From: Actinomycetes bacterium | Lineage (GTDB): Bacteria; Actinomycetota; JAHEXW01 | DNA length: 52,443 nucleotides | Direction: 5' to 3' | NCBI GenBank assembly: GCA_023251915.1 | Contig: JAHEXW010000011.1 | Coordinates: 1 to 52,443, forward strand | In this document: positions 7,942 to 17,222 of the stretch, piece by piece | Layout: each line of letters starts with the position of its first letter | Numbering within the stretch: position 1 is the stretch's first letter | Notes under the pieces: model-generated | Told to the model about the DNA's origin: nothing | The model's input: only the letters and a program-made list of their open reading frames with translations | Databases searched by the model: none | Program-made: the position numbers and the translations under genes

Positions 7942-10158
7942 ATGCAGGAACGTGTGGTAAAAGGACCGCACGGCGAAGAGTTCCAGGTGATCGCCTCCGA
8001 AGACGTCATCCGTCTGCTCAACGAGGGCGTTCCGTTCATCACCGCCGGTGTCGAGGTCGAGAAGCTGGTGCTCAAGGAGGGTGAAGCCTTCCTCTACACC
8101 AATGCGGAGGGTACGATTCCGCGGGGCAACCCGTTCGGTCTCGGTTTCTATCACCAGGACACGCGTTTTCTGTCCACCTTCGAGATCTATCTGGAAGGCA
8201 AGAAGCCCCTGTTGCTGTCATCTTCGGCGGGCCAAGACTACCGGGCATTTATCGAGCTCACCAACCCCGACATTAAGGGCGACGACGGTATTCGCGTGCC
8301 CCAAGACACCCTTAACATCCGGCGTCTGCGCACCATCGAGGATAATCTATACGAACGCATCCGGTTGAAGAACTATAACCAGTTCCCCGTCGAGGTTACT
8401 ATCCAGTTTATCGTAGGCGCCGACTTTTTTGATATCTTCGAGGTCAGGGGCTTGCGGCGGCAAAGGCGGGGAGCGATACTTAAGCCCAAGTTTGACGGCC
8501 GTTTCTTGAGCTTGGCCTATGTCGGCTTGGACGACGTTTTCCGGCAGACAAAGATCGAGCTGTTTCCCAAACCGACCCAAGTTCAAACCGGGCCGGAGGG
8601 CGCGACCGTCTCGTACCGGTTGGCGTTCGAGGCGCGTGAGACAAAGGTCATCAACTTCTGTTTTAAGCCGGTCGTTGGGACGGAACGGCGGCGCACCTTG
8701 TCGTTCGATACTGTATCTTCGACACTGCACCGTTCCTACCAGGCCTGGGACACCGACAGCACACGAATCTTTACCGACAACGAGTTGTTCAATTCCGTTC
8801 TGGAGCGCGGACAACGCGATATAAGGCAGTTGTTGACCGCCGGCCCGGAAGGTACGACGATGGCCGCCGGTGTGCCGTGGTTCGTTGCCCCTTTCGGCCG
8901 GGATAGCCTGATCACGTGTTTGCAGACGCTGATGTTGAATCCGGCGCCGGCGCGGGAGACGCTGGCGATGTTCGGTAATCTCCAGGGCACAGTTGTCGAC
9001 GGTTGGCGCGACGAAGAGCCCGGTAAGGTCGCGCATGAAATCCGGCGCGGCGAACTGGCCTCCTTAAACGAGATTCCCCATACGCCATACTTCGGGACCG
9101 TCGACGCGACGCCGCTCTACGTCATTTTGGCCGCCCGTCTGTTTCAATGGACGGGGGACGGCGATTTTCTCAGCGGCATTAAAGACAATCTGGACTTGGC
9201 GTTGAACTGGATCGACGAATACGGAGACGCCGATGGCGACCTATTTGTCGAGTATAAGAGGAAGTCGCCGCGCGGCCTGATACATCAGGGCTGGAAGGAC
9301 AGCGCCGGCAGCATCGTGCACAAGGACGCCACAATGGCCGATCCGCCTATAGCGTTGGCAGAGGTGCAAGCCTACGTCTATCTGGCCAAGACGAGCCTGG
9401 CCGAAGCCTACGATTACCTGGGATTCGCAGATCGGGCGGTAGGTCTGCGCCAGGAGGCAGCCGCTCTCAAGGAACGCTTTAACGATGTCTTTTGGATGGC
9501 TACGGACAACTGCTATGCCCTCGCCCTGGACAAGGAAAAAGACAAGGTCGAGGTAGTGTCGTCCAATGCCGGCCAGTGTCTGTTCGGCGGCATCGTCGAT
9601 AAGACCAAGGCCAAGAAGCTGGTGCATCGTTTGATGCAGCCGGATATGTTCAGCGGCTGGGGAATACGGACGTTGAGCAAATCGGCGGCGGCCTATAATC
9701 CGATGCAGTATCACTGCGGAACGATTTGGCCGCACGACAACAGCCTGATTGCTTGGGGATTTAAGGAATACGGTTACACGGCTGAGGCCAATCGAATCGC
9801 GACCAGTTTGTTTGACGCCGCTCTGACTTTCACTGACTATCGTCTGCCTGAGCTATTTTGCGGATTCTCGCGCCGGATGCCGCATCCCCCGGTCGGGTAT
9901 CCTGTATCCTGCAGCCCACAGGCTTGGGCGGCGGGCAGCATGTTTTTGCTGCTGCAAGCCATGCTAGGATTAATGCCTGACGCACCGCACGGCGTGTTTC
10001 GCATAGTTGAACCAACTCTGCCGCGTTGGCTCAACATGGTTAGATTGGATGATCTCCGCGCCGGCGCCGGCGCCCTCAACATCGTTTTCACAAGACAGGG
10101 CGACAAAACCGAATATGAGGTACTGTCTAACACGACCGGCCTGACAATCGAGTCGTAA
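7942..10158 (+). CDS. Amylo-alpha-1,6-glucosidase-like glycogen debranching enzyme
   Basis: The 738-residue protein has an N-terminal beta-rich domain (about residues 30-230, with GLGFYHQDTRFLSTFEIYL) followed by an (alpha/alpha)6-type catalytic region with GRDSLITCLQTL, DGDLFVEYKR, QGWKDSAGSI and HCGTIWPHDNSLIAWG. These are landmarks of bacterial amylo-alpha-1,6-glucosidases, which hydrolyse alpha-1,6 branches in glycogen or related glucans. No signal peptide is seen, so it is probably cytoplasmic. GGGAG precedes the ATG. It heads a run of genes inserted into the conserved actinobacterial block. The precise substrate is not certain. Confidence 0.88.
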   Translation: MQERVVKGPHGEEFQVIASEDVIRLLNEGVPFITAGVEVEKLVLKEGEAFLYTNAEGTIPRGNPFGLGFYHQDTRFLSTFEIYLEGKKPLLLSSSAGQDYRAFIELTNPDIKGDDGIRVPQDTLNIRRLRTIEDNLYERIRLKNYNQFPVEVTIQFIVGADFFDIFEVRGLRRQRRGAILKPKFDGRFLSLAYVGLDDVFRQTKIELFPKPTQVQTGPEGATVSYRLAFEARETKVINFCFKPVVGTERRRTLSFDTVSSTLHRSYQAWDTDSTRIFTDNELFNSVLERGQRDIRQLLTAGPEGTTMAAGVPWFVAPFGRDSLITCLQTLMLNPAPARETLAMFGNLQGTVVDGWRDEEPGKVAHEIRRGELASLNEIPHTPYFGTVDATPLYVILAARLFQWTGDGDFLSGIKDNLDLALNWIDEYGDADGDLFVEYKRKSPRGLIHQGWKDSAGSIVHKDATMADPPIALAEVQAYVYLAKTSLAEAYDYLGFADRAVGLRQEAAALKERFNDVFWMATDNCYALALDKEKDKVEVVSSNAGQCLFGGIVDKTKAKKLVHRLMQPDMFSGWGIRTLSKSAAAYNPMQYHCGTIWPHDNSLIAWGFKEYGYTAEANRIATSLFDAALTFTDYRLPELFCGFSRRMPHPPVGYPVSCSPQAWAAGSMFLLLQAMLGLMPDAPHGVFRIVEPTLPRWLNMVRLDDLRAGAGALNIVFTRQGDKTEYEVLSNTTGLTIES

Positions 10159-10173
10159 AAGAGGAGGAATTGC

Positions 10174-11118
10174 ATGTCTAAGAAAGGTTGGACCATCGGG
10201 ATAATCGTCGGCGTAGCTCTGGTGCTGCTCTTGTGCTGCGGATCGATTCTAGCCGCTATCGCGGTTGCGAGCGCGGCCGGCAACGCGACTCCGATGACCG
10301 CCGGCGGCAGCGTAGCCGTGATCCATTTGGACGGGGTTATCGCGTCTTCGTCCCAAAGCGGTCTGCTCAGCGGCAGTGCGACGGCGACGCCCGAATCGCT
10401 CATCGGTCAACTTCGCGCAGCCGAGAAGGATTCCCGGGTGGCAGCTATTGTCTTGCGCATCGACAGTCCTGGCGGCAGTGCCGCGGCCAGCCAAGAAATC
10501 TTCGAAGAGGTAAAAAGGATGAACAAGCCGGTCGTCGTGTCGGCCGCGGATGTCGACGCGTCAGGCGCCTACTATATATCTTGTGCCGCCGACGAAGTTA
10601 TGGCCAGCCGGGCATCGTCTGTCGGCAGCATCGGCGTAATTATGCAGATTCCGGATCTGCAGGATCTCTACAACAAACTTGGCATTAAATACCAGACGAT
10701 AAAGCAGGGGAAATATAAAGACATGGGGAGCGGAGACAGAGCTCTGACCGCAGAGGAGACAGCCATTCTGAACCAAGAGGCCAAAGAGGTCTATGACCAG
10801 TTTATTTCGGACGTTGCCGCGGCCCGCAATCTGCCGGAAGCAAGAGTGCGGGAGCTGGCGACCGGCCAGGTATGGAACGGCAGCACAGCTAAGGGTCTGG
10901 GCCTGATCGATAGTCTTGGCAATTATCGCGACGCCGTGACTCGGGCCGGGAAATTGGGGAAGATAACCGGCGAACCCGGGATTGTTACATACGACCAGGT
11001 ATCTCTCTGGAATATTCTGTTCAACCCAACTTCGTCGAGCGGCCTGGGGACTTTGAATAGACTCTTCAATATGATGGACAGAAGCGCGTTGCCGGCGCAA
11101 AACAACATAGCTAAGTAG
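10174..11118 (+). CDS. sppA: Signal peptide peptidase SppA, short form
   Basis: This membrane serine protease degrades cleaved signal peptides. One N-terminal membrane helix lies at about residues 7-34, and the catalytic domain faces outward. The oxyanion region is RIDSPGGSAAASQ (95-107), the nucleophile is S130 in DASGAYYIS, and the general base is K182 in KQGKYKDMGS. The Ser-to-Lys spacing of 52 matches Bacillus SppA. At 314 residues it is the short Gram-positive type with one catalytic domain. A strong AGAGGAGGAA ribosome site lies in the 15-base gap after the debranching enzyme. Confidence 0.93.
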   Translation: MSKKGWTIGIIVGVALVLLLCCGSILAAIAVASAAGNATPMTAGGSVAVIHLDGVIASSSQSGLLSGSATATPESLIGQLRAAEKDSRVAAIVLRIDSPGGSAAASQEIFEEVKRMNKPVVVSAADVDASGAYYISCAADEVMASRASSVGSIGVIMQIPDLQDLYNKLGIKYQTIKQGKYKDMGSGDRALTAEETAILNQEAKEVYDQFISDVAAARNLPEARVRELATGQVWNGSTAKGLGLIDSLGNYRDAVTRAGKLGKITGEPGIVTYDQVSLWNILFNPTSSSGLGTLNRLFNMMDRSALPAQNNIAK

Positions 11119-11131
11119 GAAGGTGATCTGA

Positions 11132-11860
11132 TTGCCAGCAAATAAGAAAACGATTGTAGCTCAGCTCTCCGATATTCACGTCGGCGATCATTACTTCCGG
11201 CCCGAGTTGTTGGAAGCGACGATCGCCGAGATTAACGAGCTGAATCCCGATGTCGTTATCGTCGGCGGCGATCTGACGACACTAGGGTTGAAGGTCGAAT
11301 ATGAGACTTCGCGCGCCTACATCAAGACGATCACTTGCCCCCGCGTTGTCGTCATTCCGGGAAACCACGACAGCCGCAATGTCGGCCATGTCCATTTTGA
11401 AAAGATCTTTGGTTCGCGGTTCCAGGTTCTGCGCCACAACGGTATCGTCTTTGTTTGCATCGATTCCAGCATGCTGGACAACAAAGATGGCCGCGTCGGA
11501 CGCGACCGATACACGTGGATCCGGGAGCACTTCGAGGCGCCGGCGGACTTTCGCGTTCTGGTCATGCACCATCATCTTTTGCCGGTGCCGGGGACAGGGC
11601 GCGAGAGGAACATTGTTTTAGACGCCGGAGACGTTTTGAAAATGTTATTTGAACTAGATGTTGATATGGTTTTGTCCGGCCACAAACATGTGCCGCATCT
11701 CTGGCAATTTGGCCGCATGACATTGGCCAACGCCGGCACCGCGTGTTCCTTGCGGCTGCGCGGCGATGCCGAGCCTTGCTATAACATTGTCGAGATAGAA
11801 AACGGCAAGGCGGCGGTCTACAAAAAGCGCGTCGGCGAGATCAAGGAAAGGATGGGCTAG
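11132..11860 (+). CDS. Calcineurin-like metallophosphoesterase
   Basis: The 242-residue protein carries the five metal-binding blocks of this superfamily: QLSDIHVGD, VIVGGDLT, IPGNHDSRN, MHHHLLP and LSGHKHVPHLW. It resembles CpdA/Icc-type phosphodiesterases. The start is a TTG at 11132 with GGAAGGTGA upstream. It lies 13 bases after sppA and one base before the cyclic 2,3-diphosphoglycerate synthetase gene, so it is in the same transcript. The substrate is unknown; opening a cyclic phosphate made by its neighbour is possible but purely contextual. Confidence 0.88.
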   Translation: MPANKKTIVAQLSDIHVGDHYFRPELLEATIAEINELNPDVVIVGGDLTTLGLKVEYETSRAYIKTITCPRVVVIPGNHDSRNVGHVHFEKIFGSRFQVLRHNGIVFVCIDSSMLDNKDGRVGRDRYTWIREHFEAPADFRVLVMHHHLLPVPGTGRERNIVLDAGDVLKMLFELDVDMVLSGHKHVPHLWQFGRMTLANAGTACSLRLRGDAEPCYNIVEIENGKAAVYKKRVGEIKERMG

Positions 11861-11861
11861 A

Positions 11862-13217
11862 GTGGCGCGACAACGGGCGGTCGCCTTGATCGACGGCGAG
11901 CATTATTTTCCGGTGATCCAGCAGGGACTGGACCGGGTCGCCAGCGACCCGGCTTTCGAATTGGTCGCGGCCGTCTTCATCGGCGGAACCGAGAAAGTCA
12001 CGGACAGCACCAATCTGGACGGGTTCGGCGTTCCCGTGATCCTGGAAAGCGACCCGCTGGCTGGCATAGCCAAAGCGATTGACCAGCATAAACCAGCCGT
12101 ATTTATTGACTTGAGCGACGAACCGGTGGTAGGATACAAAGAGAGATTTGAATTCGCTTGCCGAATCCTGAAGGCAGATATATCATATAAGGGTTCGGAC
12201 TTCCTGTTTGAACCGCCTATCTTTGAGGACATTGTCCATAAGCCCTCAATCTCAATCATCGGCACGGGCAAACGAACGGGCAAAACTGCCGTTTCAGCCT
12301 ATATCTGCCGTGAACTGAAGACCGAAGGATTCCATCCTTGCGTGGTGGCAATGGGCCGAGGCGGCCCGGCCGAACCCGAGGTTATTCAGGGCAGTGAGAT
12401 TAAATTGACACCCGAATACCTCCTAAGCTTAAGCCGGCAGGGACGGCACGCGGCGTCCGATCACTACGAAGACGCTCTGATGAGCCGGGTTACTACGGTC
12501 GGTTGCCGGCGTTGCGGCGGCGGGATGGCCGGCCAAGTTTATGTTTCTAACGTTGCCGATGGTGCGCGAATCGCCGACGGATTGCCGGAAGAGTTTATTG
12601 TCTTTGAAGGCAGCGGGGCCGCAATTCCGCCCATCAGGACGGACGCGACAGTTGTTATTGCGGGCGCCGGACAACCGGAAGACTATATCCTGGGCAACTT
12701 CGGCCCCTACCGGCTAAGTCTGGCCGGTCTGGCCGTTTTGACGATGTGTGAGGAGCCATTGGCGTCGGCCGACAAGGTCGCTCGGCTTACAGAAGGGATC
12801 AAGGCGGCCGTACCAGGCATCAAAGTGGTCCAGACGGTTTTTAGACCTAAACCGTTGGACGATATCGCTGGCCGGCGGGTCTTTGTCGCGACAACCGCAC
12901 CGGCCGGCGTGGGCGGCATCATGCGTGATTATCTTGCCGCCGAGTACGGTTGCGAAGTCGTCGGTATCAGTCATCACTTATCCAACCGGCCGTTACTGCA
13001 GGCGGACTTGGCTGCCGCGGCCCCGGCGGATGTCATCATGACGGAGCTGAAGGCGGCCGCCGTCGACGTCGTGACAGGGTACGGTTTAGACAATGGTTTA
13101 GACGTGGTGTACATGGATAACAGTCCGGTCACAGTTGGCGGTGACGGAGAGCTGCGGGACATGCTGTTGCAAACAGCCGCGACCGCCCGCGCCAGGGACA
13201 AAGAACGCAGAGGCTAG
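11862..13217 (+). CDS. cpgS: Cyclic 2,3-diphosphoglycerate synthetase
   Basis: This 451-residue protein matches the family first known from Methanothermus fervidus, which uses ATP to close 2,3-diphosphoglycerate into its cyclic form, a thermoprotectant and phosphate store. The nucleotide-binding loop is GTGKRTGKT (134-142); other family landmarks are VVAMGRGGPAEPEV, the cysteine pair in CRRCGGG and the glycine-rich IAGAGQPEDYILGNFGPYR. The start is GTG at 11862. The gene is followed with no spacer by 2-phosphoglycerate kinase, so both dedicated steps from 2-phosphoglycerate to cyclic 2,3-diphosphoglycerate are encoded together. Family assignment is from recognition of the motifs; activity in this organism is inferred. 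Confidence 0.88.
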   Translation: MARQRAVALIDGEHYFPVIQQGLDRVASDPAFELVAAVFIGGTEKVTDSTNLDGFGVPVILESDPLAGIAKAIDQHKPAVFIDLSDEPVVGYKERFEFACRILKADISYKGSDFLFEPPIFEDIVHKPSISIIGTGKRTGKTAVSAYICRELKTEGFHPCVVAMGRGGPAEPEVIQGSEIKLTPEYLLSLSRQGRHAASDHYEDALMSRVTTVGCRRCGGGMAGQVYVSNVADGARIADGLPEEFIVFEGSGAAIPPIRTDATVVIAGAGQPEDYILGNFGPYRLSLAGLAVLTMCEEPLASADKVARLTEGIKAAVPGIKVVQTVFRPKPLDDIAGRRVFVATTAPAGVGGIMRDYLAAEYGCEVVGISHHLSNRPLLQADLAAAAPADVIMTELKAAAVDVVTGYGLDNGLDVVYMDNSPVTVGGDGELRDMLLQTAATARARDKERRG

Positions 13218-14141
13218 ATGAAGAACGGCGCTAAAGAAAAACCGATATTGATCAGCGGCAAGAAGCGCAGTTTGCCGTTTTCGAAGGGTATGTTGGCCGG
13301 TTCGATAATGGCGACAGGCCTGGCTCCCGCTAAGTCTTACCGCATCGCGCAACAGATCGAGGATGCGCTGCGGGAGAACGGAGCTTACCAAATCGCCATC
13401 CCCGATTTGGACGAGATGGTGACGGAGCTGCTCAGCCGGACTTATGGAGATGGCTACGCCGCCAACTACCGGCACTGGCGCAAGTTGGGGAAGCTGGATA
13501 AGCCGGTTATTATCCTGGTAGGCGGAACAACCGGGGTCGGCAAGTCGACTATCGCCGCCGAGCTGGCCCATCGTCTGGGGATTGTCCGCATAAGCTCGAC
13601 GGACAGTATCCGTGAAGTAATGCGCATGCAGTTCTCAAAGGAGCTAATGCCGGCGCTGTATGGCAGTTCCTTTACGGCCTGGAAACTGTTGCGGTTTCCC
13701 GTTCCGAAGTCGTCCGACCCGGTAATTGTCGGCTTTACCGAGCAATGCGAGCTGGTAACGATCGGTGTCGAGGCCATTATCGAAAGGGCCATCAACGAAG
13801 GCGTCAATATGGTGGTCGAGGGGGCGCATCTCCTGCCGGGGTTCATTAAACCGGAATATCGGGAACGGGCTTTCATCGTGGAATTAGTTGTTGCCGTGAA
13901 CGACGAGGAACAGCACCGGACACATTTTTACATTCGGGAGATGGAGGGCGCCAAAGAGCGGCCCTCCGACAAGTACGTTGCCAATTTTGAGAACATCAGA
14001 AAAATCCAGAGCTATGTAAAAAAGCTGGCCAAAGAGCATAATGTACCGGTTTTCGGCAGCTACAACCTGGACCAGACAATAGCCAAAATACTGCGATATG
14101 CGCTCGACGCAATCTTCGGTGACAAAAAGAGCGGCAATTAG
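13218..14141 (+). CDS. 2-phosphoglycerate kinase
   Basis: The 307-residue protein has an N-terminal ATP-cone-like region (about 10-90, including PFSKGMLAGSIMATGL) and a P-loop kinase domain starting at GGTTGVGKST (102-111), then the RISSTDSIREVMR and VVEGAHLLPGF motifs of the archaeal 2-phosphoglycerate kinase family. The enzyme makes 2,3-diphosphoglycerate from 2-phosphoglycerate and ATP, the substrate of the synthetase encoded directly upstream. The ATG follows the synthetase stop at once. The ATP-cone could provide nucleotide regulation, as it does in other enzymes. Confidence 0.9.
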   Translation: MKNGAKEKPILISGKKRSLPFSKGMLAGSIMATGLAPAKSYRIAQQIEDALRENGAYQIAIPDLDEMVTELLSRTYGDGYAANYRHWRKLGKLDKPVIILVGGTTGVGKSTIAAELAHRLGIVRISSTDSIREVMRMQFSKELMPALYGSSFTAWKLLRFPVPKSSDPVIVGFTEQCELVTIGVEAIIERAINEGVNMVVEGAHLLPGFIKPEYRERAFIVELVVAVNDEEQHRTHFYIREMEGAKERPSDKYVANFENIRKIQSYVKKLAKEHNVPVFGSYNLDQTIAKILRYALDAIFGDKKSGN

Positions 14142-14144
14142 AGG

Positions 14145-14194
14145 TTGGCCGTTAGTAGTTAGAAGCACTGAACTTTCTAATAACTAACAACCAA
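14145..14194 (+). repeat. Imperfect inverted repeat after 2-phosphoglycerate kinase
   Basis: Arms at 14145-14164 and 14175-14194 pair over about 20 bases with few mismatches (left arm TTGGCCGTTAGTAGTTAGAA). The right side continues into reiterated AACTAAC/AACAAAC words. It lies in the 79-bp gap before the transaldolase gene and could form a hairpin; no clear T-tract follows. Confidence 0.6.
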
Positions 14195-14220
14195 TAACAA
14201 ACAACTACAAGGGAGGAAGT

Positions 14221-14868
14221 ATGGATTTATTCATCGACACTGCCAATGTCGGCGAGATCAAGGAGATCAACAGCTGGGGAATTCTGAGCGGTGTCACGAC
14301 CAATCCGACGCTGGCGGCCAAAGAAGGAAAGAAATTCCATGCGCTGATCAAGGAGATTGCCGCTATCGTGGACGGCCCCGTTAGTGCGGAAGCCGTTTGT
14401 CCCGATTGCGCCGGCATCGTTGAGGAAGCCAGGGAGCTGGCCAGTTTGGCTGAGAACGTCGTTGTCAAGATACCATGCATGCCGGAGGGCCTGGCCGCGA
14501 CCGCTATCTTGGCGGGCGAGGGCATTGACGTCAACATGACGCTGGTTTTTAGCGCCAACCAAGCTCTGCTGGCCGCGCACGCGGGCGCTGCCTATGTAAG
14601 TCCTTTTGTCGGACGCGTCGACGACGCGGGCAACGACGGGATGATGGTCATCGAAGAGATAATGACAGTTTACGAGAACTACGATATCCAGACGGAAGTA
14701 ATCTGCGCCAGTGTGCGGCACCCGCAGCACGTGGTGGAAGCGGCGATGCTCGGTTGCGACATCGCGACGGTTCCCTACGACGTCTTTCAAAAAATGATTA
14801 AACACCCGCTGACAGACAAAGGCATTGCCGCCTTTTTGAGTGACTGGGAAAAGGTTAAGAACCTTTAA
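14221..14868 (+). CDS. Transaldolase / fructose-6-phosphate aldolase family protein
   Basis: The 215-residue TIM barrel is of the short TalC/FSA type. It starts [15 protein letters not shown], shows SGVTTNPTL, and has the Schiff-base lysine K83 in VVVKIPC. Short members act either as transaldolases of the pentose phosphate pathway or as fructose-6-phosphate aldolases, and sequence alone does not settle which. GGGAGG precedes the ATG, and rho follows after 18 bases. It lies just outside the conserved rho block, next to the inserted sugar-phosphate genes. Confidence 0.9.
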   Translation: MDLFIDTANVGEIKEINSWGILSGVTTNPTLAAKEGKKFHALIKEIAAIVDGPVSAEAVCPDCAGIVEEARELASLAENVVVKIPCMPEGLAATAILAGEGIDVNMTLVFSANQALLAAHAGAAYVSPFVGRVDDAGNDGMMVIEEIMTVYENYDIQTEVICASVRHPQHVVEAAMLGCDIATVPYDVFQKMIKHPLTDKGIAAFLSDWEKVKNL

Positions 14869-14886
14869 GAGGAGGAACAAAGGACT

Positions 14887-16227
14887 GTGCAAAAAACGGA
14901 CTTGCAAGAGAAACCCCTGAAAGACCTGCAGGAATTGGCGCAGGAAGCCGGACTGAAAGGCATCGCCAAGCTGAAGAAAGACGAACTGATCGAGCAGCTG
15001 GCCGCGGAACCCGAGCCGGCCAAACCGGCCAAGGTCGAGGACAAAGAAAGGCCAGCCGAAGGAGCAGATAAGGCGTCCTCCGAAGGCCAGGGCAAGAACG
15101 GCGACGAAAACTTGCTGACCAAGGAAGGCGTGCTGGACATCCTGGCGGATGGCTATGGTTTCTTGCGCACCAAGGGCTACCTGCCCGGCGATCAAGACAT
15201 CTATGTCTCCAACTCCCAGATCCGCCGCTTCCATCTGCGCAAGGGCGACAAGGTCAAGGGGCAAGTGCGGCCGCCGAAGAATACCGAGAAGTTCAGCGCG
15301 CTTCTGCGCATCGAGGCCGTAAACGCCGAGGACCCGGAGCACGCGCGCACCCGGGCCACCTTCGAAACCTTGACGCCGATCTACCCGCTGGATCAGTTCC
15401 GTCTAGAAACGGACGAGAAAAACATCACGGCGCGGATAATCGATCTGGTCGCCCCGATAGGAAAGGGCCAGCGCGGTTTGATCGTTTCCCCGCCTAAAGC
15501 CGGTAAAACCACAATTCTCAAGCAGATCGCCAACTCAATAACTCACAACCATCCTGAAGTTCAGATGCTTGTATTATTGGTTGACGAGCGGCCGGAAGAA
15601 GTCACCGACATGGAGCGGAGCATCGACGGCGACGTCGTTTCCTCGACTTTCGACATGCCGGCCGAGAACCATATCCAGGCGGCCGAACTGGTTCTGGAAC
15701 GCGCCAAACGACTGGTCGAGCACAAGAAAGACGTGGTCATAGTACTGGACTCCATTACCCGTCTGGCTCGAGCCTATAACCTTACCTGTCCGACCAGCGG
15801 CCGGATTCTGTCCGGCGGCGTCGATTCGACCGCCCTGTACCCGCCCAAACATTTCTTTGGTGCGGCGCGGAACATCGAAAACGGCGGCAGTCTGACGATC
15901 ATTGCGACGGCGCTGATCGATACCGGCAGCCGGATGGACGAGGTCATCTTCGAAGAATTCAAGGGGACCGGCAACATGGAGCTGCATCTCGACCGGAAGA
16001 TGGCTGATAAGCGTATTTTCCCGGCTATCGACATCGATAAATCCGGCACCCGGAAGGAAGAGCTTCTGCTCGACCCGGACGAAGCCCAGCAGATATGGAA
16101 ACTCCGCCGCGTGCTGCACGCCCTTGAGCCCACGCAGGCCATTGACTTACTGATTGCCAAAACCAAGGACACCAAATCGAACGCGCTGTTCTTGAAAGAG
16201 CTGGAGAAGAACCCTGCCGCCGGCTAA
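14887..16227 (+). CDS. rho: Transcription termination factor Rho
   Basis: This hexameric RNA-dependent ATPase releases transcripts. It has an N-terminal Rho_N helix module (residues ~8-42), a short acidic linker, the RNA-binding OB fold (about 78-150, with GYGFLR and [10 protein letters not shown]) and the ATPase domain with Walker [10 protein letters not shown] (201-209). The linker is short compared with the long disordered insertions of Mycobacterium and Streptomyces Rho. The start is GTG at 14887 after a GAGGAGG site. Position before rpmE and upstream of prfA is the classical actinobacterial and Bacillus order. Confidence 0.96.
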   Translation: MQKTDLQEKPLKDLQELAQEAGLKGIAKLKKDELIEQLAAEPEPAKPAKVEDKERPAEGADKASSEGQGKNGDENLLTKEGVLDILADGYGFLRTKGYLPGDQDIYVSNSQIRRFHLRKGDKVKGQVRPPKNTEKFSALLRIEAVNAEDPEHARTRATFETLTPIYPLDQFRLETDEKNITARIIDLVAPIGKGQRGLIVSPPKAGKTTILKQIANSITHNHPEVQMLVLLVDERPEEVTDMERSIDGDVVSSTFDMPAENHIQAAELVLERAKRLVEHKKDVVIVLDSITRLARAYNLTCPTSGRILSGGVDSTALYPPKHFFGAARNIENGGSLTIIATALIDTGSRMDEVIFEEFKGTGNMELHLDRKMADKRIFPAIDIDKSGTRKEELLLDPDEAQQIWKLRRVLHALEPTQAIDLLIAKTKDTKSNALFLKELEKNPAAG

Positions 16228-16266
16228 AATGTTATGATATTCGAACGCCCATTTACGGAGGATTAG

Positions 16267-16533
16267 ATGAAAAAAGAGATTCACCCCGACTATCAAGAGA
16301 CCAAGGTCAAATGCTCGTGTGGTGAGACATTCACCACTCGATCGACCAAGCCGGAACTGCACGTCGAAATCTGCAGCAAGTGCCACCCTTTTTATACGGG
16401 TAAGCAGAAGTTCGTCGATACCGGCGGCCGCGTCGAGCGTTTCCAGAAAAAATATGGTGACGTGACAAAGAAGAAACCCGCGAAGACCGCGGAGCCAGCC
16501 CCCGAAGCGACGACAAAACCCGGGAGTGCCTAA
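16267..16533 (+). CDS. rpmE: Ribosomal protein bL31, zinc-binding form
   Basis: The 88-residue protein of the large ribosomal subunit has all four zinc ligands, C16, C18, C36 and C39 (CSCG ... CSKC), so it is the zinc-containing form rather than the zinc-free paralogue used in starvation. The typical [18 protein letters not shown] core is present. The ~20-residue Lys/Ala/Pro-rich tail is longer than usual. GGAGG lies six bases before the ATG, and a TATGAT-like -10 (16232-16237) suggests it may also have its own promoter. Confidence 0.95.
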   Translation: MKKEIHPDYQETKVKCSCGETFTTRSTKPELHVEICSKCHPFYTGKQKFVDTGGRVERFQKKYGDVTKKKPAKTAEPAPEATTKPGSA

Positions 16534-16537
16534 TTAG

Positions 16538-17212
16538 ATGAACGTCAAACTTCTCGAACATACGCCTGACCCGGAGCGCACCATCGCCGCGGCTGGGCGT
16601 TTGTGCTACGCGGCCATTGGCGCCGACGAATTGTTTGACGACATGACACCGGATGAAGTGATCAAGCTCGTCCGATTCTTGGTTAAGAGCGGGCATCACA
16701 GCGCGGTCGAGCACGCATCGTTCACGTTTGCCATCGACGGCATTTCTCGCGCTTGCAGCCACCAGTTGGTGCGGCACCGTGTCGCCTCATATAATCAACA
16801 ATCGCAACGTTATGTGACTTATGACAATCTCGAGTTCATAACGCCGCCCGCCATCGCGGCCAACGGTGCGGCCGCCGCTAGGTTCGACGCGCTTAATAAG
16901 GCGTCACTGGACGCATACAAGGCGCTGCTAGATGACGGTGTGGCGGCGGAAGACGCTCGGTATGTCTTGCCGAATGCCGCCGAGACAAAGATAGTCGTTA
17001 CCATGAACGCCCGTGAACTGCTTCATTTCTTCGCGCTGCGCTGCTGTAATCGTGCCCAATGGGAAATACGCGATCTCGCCATCGCGATGTTGGACTTGGT
17101 ACGTGAGCTGGCGCCCACCGTTTATGCCGCCGCCGGTCCGGGTTGCGTGCGCGGTGCCTGTCCCGAAGGCTCAATGGCCTGCGGCGACCCCTGGCCGAAA
17201 CACAACTACTAA
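16538..17212 (+). CDS. thyX: Flavin-dependent thymidylate synthase
   Basis: ThyX methylates dUMP to dTMP using methylenetetrahydrofolate and FAD/NADPH, replacing ThyA. The signature RHRVASYNQQSQRY occupies residues 79-92, and the C-terminal RCCNRAQWEIR motif is also present. The 224-residue length is normal. The ATG is five bases after rpmE. In Bacillus the gene at this position is tdk, so a thymidylate gene of a different kind occupies the slot. Folate recycling fits glyA and the dCMP deaminase further along. Confidence 0.95.
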   Translation: MNVKLLEHTPDPERTIAAAGRLCYAAIGADELFDDMTPDEVIKLVRFLVKSGHHSAVEHASFTFAIDGISRACSHQLVRHRVASYNQQSQRYVTYDNLEFITPPAIAANGAAAARFDALNKASLDAYKALLDDGVAAEDARYVLPNAAETKIVVTMNARELLHFFALRCCNRAQWEIRDLAIAMLDLVRELAPTVYAAAGPGCVRGACPEGSMACGDPWPKHNY

Positions 17213-17222
17213 GGACCGCCAT

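Noticed and set aside
14227-15342. 371-residue open frame on the minus strand
   Set aside because: It lies antisense to the transaldolase and rho genes, both of which are clear family members; the frame is open only because of high GC third positions.
17013-17222. N-terminal extension of the YqhQ-like protein
   Set aside because: The extra 70 residues are thyX read in another frame; the conserved family start is at 17223.
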